A stretch of 64,000 nucleotides of DNA. It comes from Auriscalpium vulgare. Taxonomy: Eukaryota > Basidiomycota > Agaricomycetes > Russulales > Auriscalpiaceae. The stretch spans positions 62,001 to 126,000 of the forward strand of contig JAHBBC010000002.1 in NCBI GenBank assembly GCA_019915015.1, in the 5' to 3' direction. This document shows positions 46,685-57,643 of this stretch, in pieces (the stretch's first letter is position 1; the number at the start of each line of letters is the position of its first letter). The notes under the pieces are model-generated. The model made no database searches. It was not told the DNA's origin and saw only the letters and a program-made list of their open reading frames with translations. Position numbers and translations under genes: made by a program.

Positions 46685-49169
46685 TTAACGTCCATTCGCA
46701 AGCACACGCGCGGAGTCCCCTTCCGCGACACCGTTCGCCTGGCCCCCCACAAACCCAGCAACCGTCTTCTGCATGTCGTTCCACTCGCTCTCCCGCGGGA
46801 TTGCCATGTCACCAATGTCGTAAACGTACAGCCGACCTTCGCTGCCGCCCATGATCGCGCGCCGCCCGTCCTTCCGGTCCCACTGCAGCTTGTTGATCGC
46901 ATGCCCCGGACTCACGCTCGTGGAAACGACGGGCACCTAGCGTGCATGAGTTAGTATTTTAGCGACGACGTGTGCCGGTCAAGGGCATGTACGGACCTCC
47001 GTGTCTATGTTCAAGTTCCATAGGTCAAACTTGCCCGATCCGTCGACAGAGCTAAACACAGCTGGGTGTGCAGGATGCCACTTCACGTCGTACACATAGT
47101 CGTCCGCCTCGTCGAACGAGTAGATTGGCGCCACCGTGTGCGCCGTTGTGGACGTCTTCGTAAGCGACTTAGCCCGCCACAGCTTCACCGTCCAGTCGAC
47201 CGAGCACGTCAAGAAGAGGTCAGAGAAATCAACAGGACCGATGAGGGGGTGGAAGTTGATGCCCATCACGGGGCCTGAGTGACCCTTGTACACGTCGTAT
47301 TGGTTGAGACCCGCCTTGGCGCCTGCCCGGTCGTATCGATTTGCCTGATAGACATTGCCCTCCTCCGTGCCTACCCAGAATGTCGTTGTCTCGTTGTCAG
47401 GGAAGTCAAGCGTAGTGATAGCAACCTCGCCAGTTTTGTTGTGGCCAGCATGCACGAGCTCTAGTGTTTCCTAAGCCATTGTTAGCTACGTCGTTTGAAA
47501 AGACAATTGCGGGAAGCTTACCTGAGGTTGCGCAAGCATGTCCACAAGCCAGCTGCATACCATGCCGTCTGTACTACTGGTGATCAAGTTGTGTGCATTC
47601 TGCGTCCCGACCATCTGCATGGCATACACGGGATGTGTATGCCCCGCAGCAGACAACGGCGTTTTCAACACTGGCAAATGCTTCGACCGCGTGTCCCAAA
47701 GTAGGATTTGGCCAGAGTATGTGCCGCCGAAAACGAGATTTGAATGAAAGGGGGAGAAGGTGACCGAGAGAACGTCGGACTGCGAACCCGCCATTGGTTA
47801 CGCGCCGACGACACGCGCGAAGAACGCACCTGGGAGTGGAAGACGAATTCTGGTCGCTCGAGGAGGTGCATGTTCCAAACGGCAACAATACCATCCGGTT
47901 CATTGAGCGCTGCAGCATTCTTGTTATAGGACGCCACGCTCAGCTCTGGGAACTGCACCCTTTCATAAGCCAGATGGCCCAGCAACACTCTACGTTGCGT
48001 GCACACACCTTCGGTGACCAGTCAACATCGGTTATTGACCGATTCTTGCAGTAGCGTTCGTCCCAGAACGCGCATACACGTCTAACGCGTTTGCCCTCAG
48101 AATCATCCCTGCCGCCATTCTCTGAGCACTCGTCGTCGCAAAGTAGGCTGTCACGTACCCTCCCGTCTCCGCTCCGGTTGTATAGTCCCGAATGTAGTCG
48201 TAGTTGTCGTTCAGCGCCCGCTGCACGATCTTCGAAGATTGCTCAACGAAGTCCAGGAATTCCGGCGCTGCAAAGATACTCGTCCGCTCGTCCTCGGTTA
48301 GCTCTGCACGCGCCGTGATCAGTCCCGCTTGCGCCAGCAATGAGCGACGGACGGCGCTTACCGCGAATTTCTGCCTCAATCTCCCTGTCAAGTTGCACGC
48401 TCTCCTCCTCGAGCTCCTTCTCGCGTACACGGTCCGCGTCCTGCGCGTCGCGTTCGCGAAGGACACGCTCCCGGATCTCATCCTCTGATGGGCCACTCGG
48501 CTCCGACTCAAAATTAGCAGTCTGAATCTCCTTGTTGTATGTGACGCGCTCCTGTAGTACGAGAGCATTAAACAGCATGAAAGAAGCGGCGCAAGGCAGA
48601 CGCACCCGCTGCGGTAGCTCGAACAGCTCCTGTTCGACATCGATGAGGTCCGGAATGAACCGTGGCGTCATCGTGCTACACCCACTCCCACCTCAATCGC
48701 CATGTCTTAGTACGAGAGGCTGAGAAGCAAACGTACCGGTCGAGGACAACGTCGGTTGCTTGGTGCACAAGCGTCGTGCCTACGCTTAAACGATCCGACA
48801 CATCACTCGTACGGCTCGCACGGCCAGAGATGCGCAGCGAGGAAGGTCCAGGGAGGTCTACCCCAGAGCCCAGCGTCGGTGTACCTGGGACAGAGGGCGA
48901 TGGCGTCAAGTCGGGACTGCGTAGCCCGATGTCAGGCTCGCCGACGAGTTGGTTCACGAGCTGGGTGACATCCCGATGCGCGATGGAGATATTGCTTCCC
49001 TAGAGAAAACGAGAGAGTAGTCAGTGTGCGGAGTGGAGGAAAGGTGAGGAGGACGCACTTCACCACGCTCGATTTCCGCCCTCTGATTGACTCGTTCCGC
49101 ACGGGCTCGGCGCAGCTCGGCGAGCTTCTGGCGTTTGGCCTCGATCTCTGCTCGCCGTCTGTCGGACAT
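46685..49169 (-). CDS. Cytoplasmic dynein intermediate chain
   Basis: WD40 subunit of the cytoplasmic dynein motor that links heavy chains, light chains and dynactin. The ATG at 49169 starts [20 protein letters not shown], the conserved p150Glued-binding helix. A Ser/Pro/Thr-rich linker with [16 protein letters not shown] follows. Then come [13 protein letters not shown], a Glu/Arg coiled coil ([20 protein letters not shown]), and [20 protein letters not shown] with [22 protein letters not shown] repeats: [28 protein letters not shown] with [82 protein letters not shown]. The end is at 46685 after SARVLANGR. At least eight introns. It is the head-to-head neighbour of SEN2, 187 bp apart. Confidence 0.94.
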
Positions 49170-49356
49170 GCCAGGATAATATGTTGCTGAGAACGAAGAG
49201 TATGAAGGAAGTCAGCGCGGTCACGCTCAGGCTACGCCGGCAGCAGTGGCTTTCGGACGCGCGCACGAGACTCAGACATTCGCGTTCATACGTCTGACTC
49301 TCATCGGGCCAAAATCACCTCGACAAGACGCCTCTCGCCTTTGTATACTTTTTCCC
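49170..49356. promoter_or_regulatory. Compact divergent promoter, dynein IC / SEN2
   Basis: 187 bp separate the two start codons, so both transcription starts must lie here or inside the leaders. No TATA box seen. Confidence 0.5.
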
Positions 49357-50779
49357 ATGTCAACAATCCAGCCTCAAGGGCGTAGCGGCCCAGTAAAAGG
49401 CAAAGGCAAAGGCGGTGCACGCCGCACCGAAAACAATCGCATCTATGCGCACCCGCTGCCGCTCGTCTTCATCGAGCCACAAGGCAAACTCCTCCCCACC
49501 GCCCTCGGCATCCTCGGTATATCGCCCTCGCGCGTTGAGAAACCGCACTGTGAGGGTGTATTCGATCCGACAACGCGCTCAGTATGGGTGACTAACTCGA
49601 AGGACGCGATGATCCTGTGGCGGCGAGGGTTCTTCGGGAAGGGTAACCTCTCGAGGAGCGAGCCGAGCTGGCTTGCGCGCCAGGTCAACGCGCGTCAGGC
49701 AGCTGGAAAGTGTATGTTTTGAGCTACTACACTGTCCGGTGCAGTGCTGACCGCCCATGGCTCGCAGATATGACTTCGGAGGAGGTGACTGCGAAACGTC
49801 GCGCAGAGCGCAAACAATTCAAGCTCGACCGTGCGCGCGCCATCGCTGCCGTCGCAGCGGAGGCCGAGGCAGCCTTCGCCGAAGGGCGAGTTATCGATAC
49901 CGAGGAGATGAAGGCAAACATACCGTCCGCTGCGACATGGAAACCCTCGACCTCCTCCACGCAAGAGAGTGAACTGCCTGAGGCTTCTGCGGACCAACTT
50001 GAGCCTGACGGCGTGATTTCTGCGGAGCCGTTGGAAGACCTGGAACACATGCAACTCACGCTACCGGAGGCGTTTTTCTTGTCCTGGGCGTTGGACTGCC
50101 TTACCGTTTTGCATCCGAAAACAGTACGTCGCAGTGTCTTGCTCAGACGCTCCTTTGACGAACCATACAGATGGATCCTATGACCCTTCAAGAAGTCTGG
50201 ACGTCATTTCAGTCTGCACATCTCTCTCCGCACCCCCTACTTCTGGCAAGCACATCGCAGCCCCTTCGCACCGATAACCCCTTCCTCCTGAATTATGTGT
50301 TCTTCCACCACTACCGTTCCCTGGGCTGGGTCATCAAAAATGGCATTAAATTCTGCGCGGACTACCTTCTGTACAAACGCGGACCTGTCTTCCACCACGC
50401 AGAGTACGCCCCGACAGTCATAGTCCATCTGCCAGACCTCATGTGTGCCTCAGATTCTCGATGATGCTGATTCCTGTCTACGAAGACCCAGAAGACGAGA
50501 AGTCTTCCCCATTTAACCTACCCAACGCCGCACCCTTCACCTGGCAGTGGCTCAGCACCGTCAACCGCGTGAACTCTCAGGTCCAAAAGGTACGCAAGTG
50601 CAGTGTCGCTTCGGTATTGGACTGACGCTGCTGCGCAGACTCTCATGCTGTCTTACGTGACGATTCCAGCGCAGTCGAGAATGACTGAGTCGAGTTTGAC
50701 GTCCCCGGCGTGTTTCGCGCAGTACTCCATACGGGAGGTGACCATTCGCAGGTTTGTACCAGCGAGAATGCGAGATTGA
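49357..50779 (+). CDS. SEN2: tRNA-splicing endonuclease subunit Sen2
   Basis: Catalytic subunit of the heterotetrameric endonuclease that cuts the 5' splice site of tRNA introns. The ATG at 49357 starts MSTIQPQGRSGPVKGKGKGG. The N-terminal domain has YAHPLPLVFIEP, GVFDPTTRSVWVTNSKDAMI and LWRRGFFGKGNLSRSEPSW, matching fungal Sen2. A coiled coil (TAKRRAERKQFKLDRARAIA) and an acidic linker follow. The nuclease fold is clear: LTLPEAFFLSWALDCL, LNYVFFHHYRSLGWVIKNGI, KFCADYLLYKRGPVFHHAEY with the catalytic Tyr and His, and VNRVNSQVQKTLMLSYVTIP with the catalytic Lys. It ends VPARMRD at the TGA at 50777-50779. At least four introns; the one after APTVIV is not exactly placed. All three active-site residues are present, so the gene looks functional. 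Confidence 0.93.
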
Positions 50780-51414
50780 TTCTGGTATTGGTGGGTCCCA
50801 CGACGTCACGGCCCGCCTTGCGCTCGGCGAGCGTATCGTTCGCGACAGTCCTGGTCGCATCGCGAAGTAGGATCCTACGACGGGGCGATATATCCGACCC
50901 TACTGCACGGAAACTGAATCTCGCTCTCCATGCAGTGTCTTGACTTGACTCGTACCTGTGGGATTTATCATATCAACCTTTCAGCCATGGCACTCGAATG
51001 CTCATGTGTCGCTCATTGCTGTCATGCGCCTGATAATCACGGATCGTGGCGTCACTCGTGGCAGCGGCGAGCTCAAGTCAAGGTTGAGCCGCCCACATAC
51101 ACCACGGTGCATCTCCTTCAGGCACTTTCCGAATCCGCCGCCCTCTCCCCGCGGCTTCTCGCCGCTATCGGAAGCTTTCACAGCATCAATCCACTCCATG
51201 TATATCTGAATATTATAGGACAGATAGTTACTATTAGGCCTCTGCATCACCGCCATCTTGCTCTGCACCTGCACCTGCCTGACAACGTGCGCGATCGACA
51301 GATGCGGCGCCTCTTCTACACCCCTCCATGTCCGCTTGGGAAAATACAACAACTTTGGCAGGGCCTTAAGAGCGGGACTCATTCACGCAATTGGCCACAT
51401 ACTTGTTTCTAGGA
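50780..51414. other. Intergenic between SEN2 and the seven-TM gene
   Basis: 635 bp in a tandem plus-strand arrangement. Short ORFs only. Confidence 0.4.
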
Positions 51415-52775
51415 ATGTCTGGCGTCCCTCTCGACCTCGCGATCCTGTGGGCCCTCTTGGGCAACAGCATCCTGTACGGTCAGTCGCGGCTCCCCACATG
51501 CGCTCCTGCAGCGGCTACTGACGCACATCATCAGGCGTGCACGCAGTGACTTTTGGCAACGCTGTGTGGGTGCTGATTTTCGTGAAGCGGAGGCAGGCGC
51601 GGCGCCCCCGGCTCATCGGCGCGACCTTTCTGCTTTTTGCTATCGGAACGGTGCATATCGCCCTCGCTTTCCGGCTCGTCATCGAAGCTTTTGTCTTGTA
51701 CGAGGGCCCTGGCGGTGCTGAAGCCCAACTCTCCCAAATCTCGAACGTGCTGGTCAACGTGAAAAATTCGTTGTATATTTCGCAAGTACTCATAGGAGAC
51801 GCCATGCTGGTAGGTCTTCGTGGTTGTTTTTTGGATAAACTGCTAACTAGGGGTGCGACAGATATATCGGTGCTTCATGGTACATGGGAAGAACTGGTGT
51901 ATCGTAGTACTCCCGATTATTCTTTGGCTAGGCAACGTGAGTAAGTGGTGCTCTATTTTCGCCGACCCCTTCGAGTCATTGACCGCTTCTGCCCTGGCTA
52001 GTCCTTGGCGCGTTCATCGTATACATCCCCTTCACCCTACACGAGCACGCCGTGCTGAGCGTGAGCCGTTTGGGGCCCTTCATTACGTCGGGCATGAGCC
52101 TCACCCTGACCATCAACATCTTCTGTACAAGTTCGTCTCCCTGCACCCATTTTTTCCAACCGCTCCATGTCCTGATGAGGTCTACAGCCATGATTGTTCG
52201 CCAGATCTGGCTGACGCAACAGCGCTCTCTGCGCATCTTCGGCTCGGACGGCTTCAAGCATGTACAGTCGTTCACTCGCGCCATTGGCATCATCATCGAG
52301 TCGGCCGCTATGTATACGGTAACCGCCATCGTCTTCTTCGCGCTGCAACTACGCAAGAGCAATGCCGAGTATTCTGTTGCTGAGTGTGTGAGTCCAACAA
52401 CAACAATTATTTATGAAAGTGTTAACCAGTGTGCGCCACAGATCGTGCAAATCATCGTATGCGCCTCCTTTCGTGGACTGACACATTCACCTCACCGACT
52501 CAAAACAGGGCATTGCTTTCAACCTGATTATTATCCGCGTAGATCGCGGGCAGTCAGTTGAGACGCAGACAACGACCAGCGATGCGCCCCAACCGCAACG
52601 CCGATCTTTCAGCGGCTGTCTGAGCTCCACGGACCGTAGCGGCACAAGCAGCTCGCTATCGCAGCTCACCGCAGTCGCACTTCAGCCGTTCGAGGCAGAC
52701 CGTCAGAGCTCTTTCGACAATCTTGGTGAGGAACGGTTCAAGTCGGGCGAAGACGAGGTGAAGGAGGTTGTGTGA
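51415..52775 (+). CDS. Seven-TM basidiomycete membrane protein, paralogue C
   Basis: Third copy of the family at 782 and 19032, and the clearest one. The ATG at 51415 gives MSGVPLDLAILWALLGNSIL, then splicing after YG to VHAVTFGNAVWVLIFVKRRQ. Next are LIGATFLLFAIGTVHIALAF, EGPGGAEAQLSQISNVL, IYRCFMVHGKNWCIVVLPII, LGAFIVYIPFTLHEHAVLSV, MIVRQIWLTQQRSLRIFGSD, GIIIESAAMYTVTAIVFFAL, and finally GIAFNLIIIRVDRGQSVE with a Ser-rich acidic tail to the TGA at 52773-52775. About seven helices. Exon pattern and phases equal those of paralogue A, and many segments are nearly the same, so the duplication is fairly recent or under strong constraint. No function is known; receptor-like topology only. Confidence 0.85.
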
Positions 52776-53108
52776 GCAAGCCAAGGGCATTTTGTGCATA
52801 CCTGGAGAATCAAGAGCCGGCTCATTGTCCTATACATCGGATTTCGGCGGATCGAGTTCGCGTGTGACTGAGGAGTATCAGAATTGTTCGCACCGTATAG
52901 CAGCAGTAGTGGTAGTTCCATTTCAGAAGTGACACGATGCGGAAAGTTGAGAACGCGAATTAAAGCGGGGAACTTTAGACGCTTTAACTTATCTGGTAAA
53001 CAAAAGCATGCGGGCTTATAGTCCGCCTGGGAACCCACACTGAAGTCCACTCAGTATAAGCGAAGTCTATGCAACTAGCCTCTATGCAAAGCAAAATATA
53101 GATAAAGA
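52776..53108. other. Convergent intergenic region
   Basis: 333 bp between the stops of paralogue C (+) and L-serine dehydratase (-). Nothing else seen. Confidence 0.4.
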
Positions 53109-56100
53109 TCAGAACAAAGAAGCTGGTGTGGGAGCAGGGTCACTAATGTTAGCTGTTGCGTCATTGTGAGCAAGGGTGAAGAATTGATGCAAGCGAGCCG
53201 GGACGAACCAGGCTGGGACAGTGAGTGGGATCTTGACAGTTGTCTGCGGAGGAATCAATGATCATCAGACTGGCTCCGGAAAGGCGTATACGCACCGCCA
53301 AACCCTAAAAGGATGTGGTCAGAAATTTTGAGTGAAACAATCAACTGGAGTGTGCGTACCGAAAGACTCGTTTCCTTGTACTTTACGCTCATGTCAGCAG
53401 CCGTCAGGCGCATGGCCTCTATAGCCTCATCCAGGGTCACTGAATAGACACCGTCGGCGGCCATGGAGAGCTGCGCTGCGGTGACAGCTTTCACGGCTAG
53501 CAGGCAATACGAATACGAGATCAGGATCGCACGCGTAGACGACGCAGAATTTGCATACCGCCGAGACTGTTACGCTCCTGCAGAACATCAGTAATGTGCA
53601 CGTAATGTACATAGGGTACCACATGCGGTGAGCCGGCGACTCACAATGCAAGGCACCTGCACTAGCCCGTCTATCGGATCACACGTCAGCCCGAGATTGT
53701 GCTCTGCGGAAAAATCGACGATGTCAATATTCTACGGACCCGGAAGGCTCGCGGAGCGAGCTTCGCACCTATCCCGATCTCGGCTGCCTGGAGGACAGTT
53801 TCCGGTGAGGCTAGAGACGAAGGGCCATAAACACACATTATTAGACCCTATCAGGGCGGACTTGCCTCCCATACATGCGGCGAAGCCCGCAGAAGCCATC
53901 GAGCAGGCAACTAGATACGCGGTCGGTTCATAGCTAACTCGTTAAGGATATCAGCTCGGCAATTACGCACCTCCAACTTCAGCCTGGCACCCGCCCTCGG
54001 CAGCGGAGATTGTGCTGCCGCGCTTGAAGAGCATGCCAATGGCCTATCTCGATATCAGTTCAAGGATGAAAGAGGATGTGCTACACAACATACAGCAGCG
54101 GTGAGAAGGAACGTCTTGACTGACTTCTCAGGGTCATCGCTGACGAACTGATTTACCGTGTATTATTATCAGTGCGGGCCGAATGACCAAAATGCTTTCA
54201 CGTACCTCTATAATGTACTTGAGAACGGCGGGGATGACGCCTGCAGCTCCATTCGTAGGAGAAGTGACGATGCGACCTCCGCTCGCGTTGACTTCGTTTA
54301 CCGCGATTGCGTAGGCAGACAAGAAATCCATTGCAGGGATCATCGTCTTGCGCTGCAGAGAGAGCAGACAAAGGTCAAACTGTTTATCCAGACCAGAACA
54401 GACCCTACGGCGTACCGGTGGCTCAGGCAGCATCGCATGGTCGAACTTGCCCACCACACGCGTCGCGCGCGCCTGCCGCTGCTTGAATAGTGCGCCGGCG
54501 GCACTGCCGTGGCTCCCGCCCGCACGCCCCCCATCGGGCGTGTCGGGCGGTGCGTCATCGAAGGGCGCGTCGATCACGCCGTGCGCACGCGAATCGCCAG
54601 ATTCGATCGCAGGGACGGACCGCGGCATCGCGAGCCCGGGGTAGAAGCTGACATAAGGGAAGATCAAAGTCAGAATGGCGGGTTGGAGAAGATTGGCAGG
54701 GGTGCGCACCCGCGCATTAGGCGGCGATAAAGCATAGGTGCACGCCGGCGTAGGCGTAGGCGGCCGGGCAGAGTCGTCTCCGTGGTGTGCACCCCATTAC
54801 GGATGCACTCGTCCATGACACTCCATATGCGCATCAACTAAGATCGGCGCTCAGTGTAGTAGCAGAAGCGGTGAGGTGAGGTGCAGAGGGATACCTTATC
54901 GTGAATTTCGTCGTCGGCAAGCCCGAAGGACTTTTCATTGTCATAAACTATTTGCGCAATCGTCATCTGGAATCGACGGAGATTATTAGATTGCACGGGG
55001 CAATGCAGATCTAGGACACACATTGTGGGTGCGTGTGAGGTTCAAGAGGCTGTCGCCCGATTTGAACGGATATGGAGGCAGGTCGTCATTGAGCGGAGGT
55101 GCATCTTCGCCATCGACAGGCGGGAGAAGGGGAACGCCGCTGGTATGTTGGTGAAGACGAGCGCCATGAACGACGCGCTTGTCGACACCCTTGTAGAACA
55201 AATTTTCGTCAACTGGCAAAGGGATGTATTGCTTTAATGACGCTGGGAAAAGGACTCCTGCGCTGACCTTTGGTCTTGTCATTTACGACGAAGCCGCCGC
55301 CAACACTAAGTAGACCTCTCAGTGCCGTCCGGGAAAGATACTGGATGCTGTACCTGAAATACTCGTTTGTGGCAAGTAAGTTGCCGTCGCTGTCGAAGCA
55401 CGAGAAGCGCATGCCATTGGGATGTGTCTTCAACACCTGGTCCCAACGCCAGAGCATATCGTGTTCCATATCGTACGTGATGCGATGTCGCCCGCCAAGC
55501 AAAAGTATCTTCGTCTCAAGAATAGCGGCATAGCGTGGCTCGATGGTCCCTGTATCGATAGTTTCGGGGTCGGAACCTACGAAAGCGCAACGTAAGCTAA
55601 CGAAGTGAACGGAATATGTAGAAAAGAACCTTCTAAGCCTAGAAGAATGGCCTGCGGCGTGTGGTGTCTGTAGTGGATTGCGATAAATTGTGTTCGGAGA
55701 TAACAAGAGATTGGAGCTGACCCTTTGCCTGGAAGACCTACGTCAGTATTATCGACGAACGGAAAGGGAAACGGGTCATGCCTGTGGCTGCGAGCGAGCC
55801 ATATCTGATACGATACGTTCAACGCGTTGGTGGAGCACAAGGTGCGAACACGACATACAGCGTAATTTTGATCGTTTTGACCTAGTACAGAGCCTCAATT
55901 TATTGACATGATATGTAAATTTGGTGCGCACTTTTTCCAGCAAATCAAGCTCAAGGAGATCGTTGATGAAGATTTTGCCCGCCCGCATAGGTCCGACGGT
56001 GTGCGAACTGCTGGGGCCGACTTCGTTGCCAAAGCGCGAATGTGAAAGGAGCGTAGAGGTCGGATAGATAAGTCCACATTTTTCAGAGGGGTTCAAGAAA

Positions 56101-56314
56101 GAATCGGCGCACCGCCAATACTAAAGAGATCGAATGTCGAGATGACGGCGTGCTCTGGCTTGCTCAGTCCCTCGGACGCATCCTCCTCTGATTTCGGATT
56201 GACAGTCAAGCTATGCAGAGATATCTTGTTCACCGGCGTGGTGAACAAATGGCGAGCATTGCGCGTTGCAGGACGGGCGACGAGGCGGTGTAGGCGGAGG
56301 GCATGGAGGAGCAT
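53109..56314 (-). CDS. L-serine dehydratase, bacterial-type [4Fe-4S] enzyme
   Basis: Deaminates L-serine to pyruvate and ammonia with an iron-sulfur cluster; this is the SdaA/SdaB type, not the PLP type usual in eukaryotes. The ATG at 56314 starts [20 protein letters not shown] with more Arg after it, a likely mitochondrial presequence. The beta domain follows: [11 protein letters not shown], then [20 protein letters not shown]. The alpha domain has [64 protein letters not shown] and [15 protein letters not shown]; the Cys of these last three blocks are those expected to bind the cluster. The C-terminal exons have [16 protein letters not shown] and [12 protein letters not shown]. The usual stop right after PAC is absent (the codon is TGG), and the frame runs on about 35 residues to the TGA at 53109-53111. 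Confidence 0.9.
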
Positions 56315-56745
56315 GGAAACGGTGGTTGGCACTGTGTCCGACCTCCAAAATGTCGGTGAAGCAAGATCCTGGACTCGTCGCGACGTTGTGGCCTTTCCGC
56401 TCGTTTGAAAGAGTCGACACAAGGATGAGGTGGCAGCAGGAGCGCTGCTAGTCACTAGTGACGGCGCTGCAGTAATATTTGAAACAAGATAAAAAGCCAA
56501 AGCTAAATCCGTCGGCCTACCGACGTAATAAATGGCCGACATTCAGCCGGATTGACTTATAGGAGGCTTTGCGCAGTAGCTTCCACAGACTTGGAGCTTA
56601 TAGCTAATATCTACTGCCATGTTAGAATGGAGGATTCCATTCGCATGTCGCGATAGTATACAGTCATTGGTTGATTCAGCAACCAAACAACAAGATCGTG
56701 CAATTCCAGTTCAGTACCTCCGACGACTACAACATCTCTTTTCCT
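56315..56745. other. Intergenic: serine dehydratase promoter / YCII 3' region
   Basis: 431 bp between two minus-strand genes. No gene or clear motif. Confidence 0.4.
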
Positions 56746-57238
56746 CATAGAAGGGGAGTCAACGGCGACACGTATATGGGCCTGATGTCGACTTTCTCCT
56801 TGTCCCACTTGTCGAGCACAAAGACGACCGCCGTCAGCGCCAGCTGGACGCACGCTTATCATTATAATCCACAACGTACCACGTTGCCATCCCAGTAGGG
56901 GTCATTTTCGAGCATCTTCTGCACCTCCTCGACGCTCGAAGCAACAACGATCAGGACGGATCCGTTCATTGTGGGGTTCCCGGTCGGGCCCTCCGCGACC
57001 GTCTCGGGGGTCACCATCACCGCGCCAACCTCTGCGCCGCGTGCCGCGTACAGTAGTTAGTTCGACCGCTGAAGATTTGAAGATCGGATTCCTTACTGAC
57101 GGTGCCATTCTCCGCAGATGACTTCAATCTGTCGAGGTGCTTCGGGCGCGCCGCCTTGCGGCGGTTCACCGCGTCGGCATCGGTGTAATCGGTGAGCCAG
57201 ACGGCGAACGTGAATTTGGGGGCGTTCGCATCGGACAT
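56746..57238 (-). CDS. YCII-related domain protein
   Basis: Small cytosolic-type protein of the YCII family (dimeric alpha-beta ferredoxin-like fold; role unknown in fungi, some bacterial members are dehydrochlorinase-like). The ATG at 57238 starts MSDANAPKFTFAVWLTDYTD with ADAVNRRKAARPKHLDRLKS. After an intron come VGAVMVTPETVAEGPTGN and GSVLIVVASSVEEVQKMLEN with DPYWDGNV. A last intron leads straight into WDKEKVDIRPIYV, the family's C-terminal motif, then SPLTPLL and the TGA at 56746-56748. The conserved His of YCII proteins is the one in ARPKHLDRL. Three exons, about 115-125 residues, normal for the family. Confidence 0.87.
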
Positions 57239-57643
57239 GATGGAGATGAGTATGCTCCCGGCGAGGCCAAGAAGTGAAAAATCCTTCGGTTCTACCCACC
57301 GTCCCGGGCGGCCCGAACTTTGGTGTTTGCAACAGACCTTAAGCAACGAAGATGTTGTGTGTGATAGACGTACTGACGACTACCGAGCAACTGAGCGGGG
57401 AAAGACTATGGCACAAGATTCTGATTATAATGTACAATATGCGGGCATACACGTTGGCCCTTCAAACATCTGCCTCACCCGTCAATTTGTGTAAGACCGA
57501 ACAACAAAAGAAAAGAAAATCCACAACAGACCAGCGGACATAGCATAGAAGCACATAGCACATAGCACTTGTCACATTTTCCTTCTCCCCTTTACCGCGC
57601 GTCCGCTCTAAAAGTTCAAAATTGCCCGCCCTCTAACGGCGCA
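57239..57643. other. Intergenic: YCII promoter / SMR gene 3' region
   Basis: 405 bp between two minus-strand genes. A-rich stretch at 57.50-57.54 kb; no gene seen. Confidence 0.4.
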
